Part shown: positions 23,903 to 25,662 of the stretch, piece after piece | Position numbering within the stretch: position 1 is the stretch's first letter | How the letters are laid out: each line of letters begins with the position of its first letter | Source: a virus | Virus record (IMG/VR): IMGVR_UViG_3300009068_000169 | Location: 1 to 25,662 of that record | DNA length: 25,662 nt | Strand: one strand, 5' to 3' | Made by a program: the position numbers and the translations under genes | Notes under the pieces: generated by a model | Database searches by the model: none | What the model was told of the DNA's origin: nothing | Seen by the model: the letters and a program-made list of their open reading frames with translations, nothing else

Positions 23903-25662
23903 TGGCAAAAAGTTTCAACGGTGGTATTATTGGAACAAGAAATTTGACCACTGGTGGTATTACTGGTGCTGCTACAGGCATATATTCACTTAATGAAGCA
24001 CAAATATTTAAACTTGCTGGTTTATGGCCTCAAGAAATCAACACAAGTTCTGCTTTCATAGTTCAAGTATTTCAAGGTTCCACTACATGGACACCGCCAT
24101 CTGGCGTATTAACCGTCGATTATCTTGTTGTTGGTGGCGGTGGCGGCGGTGGTGGTCGTATTGGCGGTGGAGGTGGTAGTGGTGGTGTTGTTCAGGGAAC
24201 TTCATTACCTGTAACTCCAGCAACATCTTATACAATTGCTATTGGTTCTGGAGGTGCTGGAGGTGCGGCTTCACCTGGCGGAACTGGCGCAAACGGAACA
24301 AACTCTGGAATATTTGTCACAAGTAGTGGTGCAACATTAACTTCTTGGTCAAATGGTGGCGGTGGTGGTGGTGGCACAGATGCTGGTAATGGCATGTCTG
24401 GTGGTTCTGGCGGTGGAGGTGGTAGATTTTCTCCAGGCGGTCTTGGTGGTTTAGGAACTCCAGGTCAAGGAAATAATGGTGGACGAGGTGCACCTAATGC
24501 TGGTCCTTCTTCTCCTTTTGATCGCTCTGGTGGAGGTGGTGGTGCTGGTGGTGCTGGTGCTACAGGAAATGATTCTGGTAATGGTGGTATAGGTATATTT
24601 TCATCGATAACAGGTTCTAATACAGGTTATGCGGGCGGTGGTGGTGGAAGTGTTTATGGTCCAGGAACACCACAACCATTTGGTCAAGGTGGCAATGGAA
24701 ATCCTATGTTTGGTGCTGGTAATGGTTTGTCAACACCAGCAGCATCAGTAGGAGGTTCTGCAAATACAAATCAAGGAAGTGGTGGAGGTGGTGGTGGATA
24801 TACCGATCCTGGTGGTACAGCATATGGAGGTGGTGCTGGCGGTTCTGGTATCATCGTTCTAAAATATACGTTTGCTACGCCAAGTGCAGTCTTAATATTT
24901 GGAAATACAAGTACATTCATTGTACCTGATGGTACAACAACAATCGATTATCTTATTATTGCTGGCGGTGGAGGAGGTGGTTTTCAACACGGCGGTGGCG
25001 GAGGTGCTGGTGGTGTGCTTCAAGGTACAGGATATCCAGTGGGCCCAGGTCAAGCATATACTTGTATTATTGGCGCAGGTGGTCCAGGTCCTCCTGGTGG
25101 TCCAAACGGTAGTAATGAAAGAGGAATTAATGGTTCGAACACAATATTTGCTGCTTCAAACTCTGCATGGACTTTAGCAAACACTTCTAATTCATATTAT
25201 GCAAATAGCAATTCAGGAATATTTTTTGCTTTCGGTGGCGGCGGTGGTGGTTCTTACAATGGTGCAGGTGGTACTTCAGTAGGTAAAGATGGTGGTTCGG
25301 GTGGCGGTGGAGCACCTGATGGAAGTCCTGGTGCAGGCGGTGCAGGAGTGCCGGGTCAAGGATTTGCTGGTGGCACAGGATTCTCTTTTTGGACTGGCAA
25401 TGGTGGCGGAGGTGGTGGTGCAGGTGGTGCAGGGAAGTCTGGTAGCGCAACAACACCCGCTGAAGGATTAACAAGTGGTAATGGAGGTATAGGAATATTT
25501 ACTACAATCACAGGTTCAAATACTGCATTTGCTGGTGGCGGTGGTGGAGGTGGTGTAGATTTCTCAGCACCATATTCTGGTGATCCAAGACAACCTGCGT
25601 ATCATACAAGAGCAGGTTCTGGTGGACCTGGAGGTGGCGGCGGTGGTGGTGATGGCACTAAT
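23902..25662 (+). CDS. Glycine-rich adhesin-like fibre protein, 3'-truncated
   Basis: The frame is open from ATG 23902 to the window end (587 residues, no stop). The N-terminus (MAKSFNGGIIGTRNLTTGGI, IYSLNEAQIFKLAGLWP) is the usual head of phage glycine-rich fibre proteins. Then comes FIVQVFQGSTTWTPPSGV and a first Gly-rich unit from YLVVGGGG (residue 74) to GGSGIIVLKY (313-322), a linker LIFGNTSTFIVPDGTTTIDY and a second unit from YLII (350) that continues past the window. The two units are homologous along their length: PVTPATSYTIAIGSGGAG with PVGPGQAYTCIIGAGGPG, and GNGGIGIFSSITGSNT with GNGGIGIFTTITGSNT. It is the counterpart, in the second cassette, of the protein at 20055. A receptor-binding role is inferred from poly-Gly adhesins such as phage S16 gp38. 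Confidence 0.8.
   Translation, partial: MAKSFNGGIIGTRNLTTGGITGAATGIYSLNEAQIFKLAGLWPQEINTSSAFIVQVFQGSTTWTPPSGVLTVDYLVVGGGGGGGGRIGGGGGSGGVVQGTSLPVTPATSYTIAIGSGGAGGAASPGGTGANGTNSGIFVTSSGATLTSWSNGGGGGGGTDAGNGMSGGSGGGGGRFSPGGLGGLGTPGQGNNGGRGAPNAGPSSPFDRSGGGGGAGGAGATGNDSGNGGIGIFSSITGSNTGYAGGGGGSVYGPGTPQPFGQGGNGNPMFGAGNGLSTPAASVGGSANTNQGSGGGGGGYTDPGGTAYGGGAGGSGIIVLKYTFATPSAVLIFGNTSTFIVPDGTTTIDYLIIAGGGGGGFQHGGGGGAGGVLQGTGYPVGPGQAYTCIIGAGGPGPPGGPNGSNERGINGSNTIFAASNSAWTLANTSNSYYANSNSGIFFAFGGGGGGSYNGAGGTSVGKDGGSGGGGAPDGSPGAGGAGVPGQGFAGGTGFSFWTGNGGGGGGAGGAGKSGSATTPAEGLTSGNGGIGIFTTITGSNTAFAGGGGGGGVDFSAPYSGDPRQPAYHTRAGSGGPGGGGGGGDGTN
24118..25662 (+). repeat. Tandem duplicated Gly-rich unit in the last gene
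   Basis: Unit 1 (from about 24118) and unit 2 (from about 24946) share landmarks at matching places: the D-Y-L-V/I start (828 bases apart) and the GNGGIGIF...ITGSNT block at 24577 and 25477 (900 bases apart). The difference in spacing shows that unit 2 gained about 24 residues or unit 1 lost them. Unit 2 is cut by the window end. Confidence 0.8.

Noticed and set aside
20055-25662. Diversity-generating retroelement target in the fibre genes
   Set aside because: No reverse transcriptase, template repeat or adenine-biased variable pair is visible in the window. The repeats seen are Gly codon tracts.

Overview
The window is a gap-free, entirely plus-strand stretch of the virion gene module of a T4-like contractile-tailed phage. 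The DNA is AT-rich, genes are separated by 0-50 bases or overlap by a few, and nearly all stop codons are TAA. Gene order and protein motifs match T4-type phages of aquatic bacteria (the cyanophage and pelagiphage kind) better than enteric T-even phages. No host gene, tRNA, metabolic gene, integrase or insertion sequence is visible, so the host cannot be named from this window. No stretch over 300 bases lacks a gene.

Region 1 (1-11020) is the baseplate. It holds the end of the central-spike protein gp5 (OB-fold plus C-terminal beta-helix, no lysozyme domain), a PAAR spike-tip protein, and wedge proteins gp25, gp6 and gp7. A small Ala/Asn-heptad fibre-like protein follows, and then wedge protein gp8. 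gp7 is rearranged relative to T4: the part matching the C-terminal region of T4 gp7 lies at the N-terminus and is split by, and followed by, more than 1,400 residues of beta-repeat sequence. gp8 carries an inserted beta-repeat region of about 150 residues.

Region 2 (11031-17969) is one gene for a 2312-residue structural protein with the DUF4815-type N-terminus and many motifs typical of large cyanophage tail proteins. It lies where T4 would have gp9/gp10.

Region 3 (17980-25662) is a fibre/adhesin locus. It starts with a 78-residue coiled-coil protein and a 145-residue fibre-like protein. After a good T4-type late promoter come three related ~110-130-residue beta-proteins, two 'YIGN' fibre-head proteins and two very glycine-rich adhesin-like proteins. 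The order [YIGN protein - beta-protein - Gly-rich protein] occurs twice (19006-22781 and 23260-25662+), separated by a 142-residue protein with its own likely promoter and strong ribosome binding site. This looks like a duplicated and diverged receptor-binding cassette.

The most notable pattern is a ~65-80-residue protein module (core 'ISGTTMTV...GTTITALG...GTYTV') that recurs at least seven times in three different virion genes. It is usually nested inside a second repeat type ('GxGYTxxP.../GYSNG'), which is itself shared by gp6, gp7, gp8 and the DUF4815 protein. The window therefore shows serial, nested domain insertion into otherwise conserved baseplate and tail proteins, plus in-frame DNA repeats that could allow further reshuffling.
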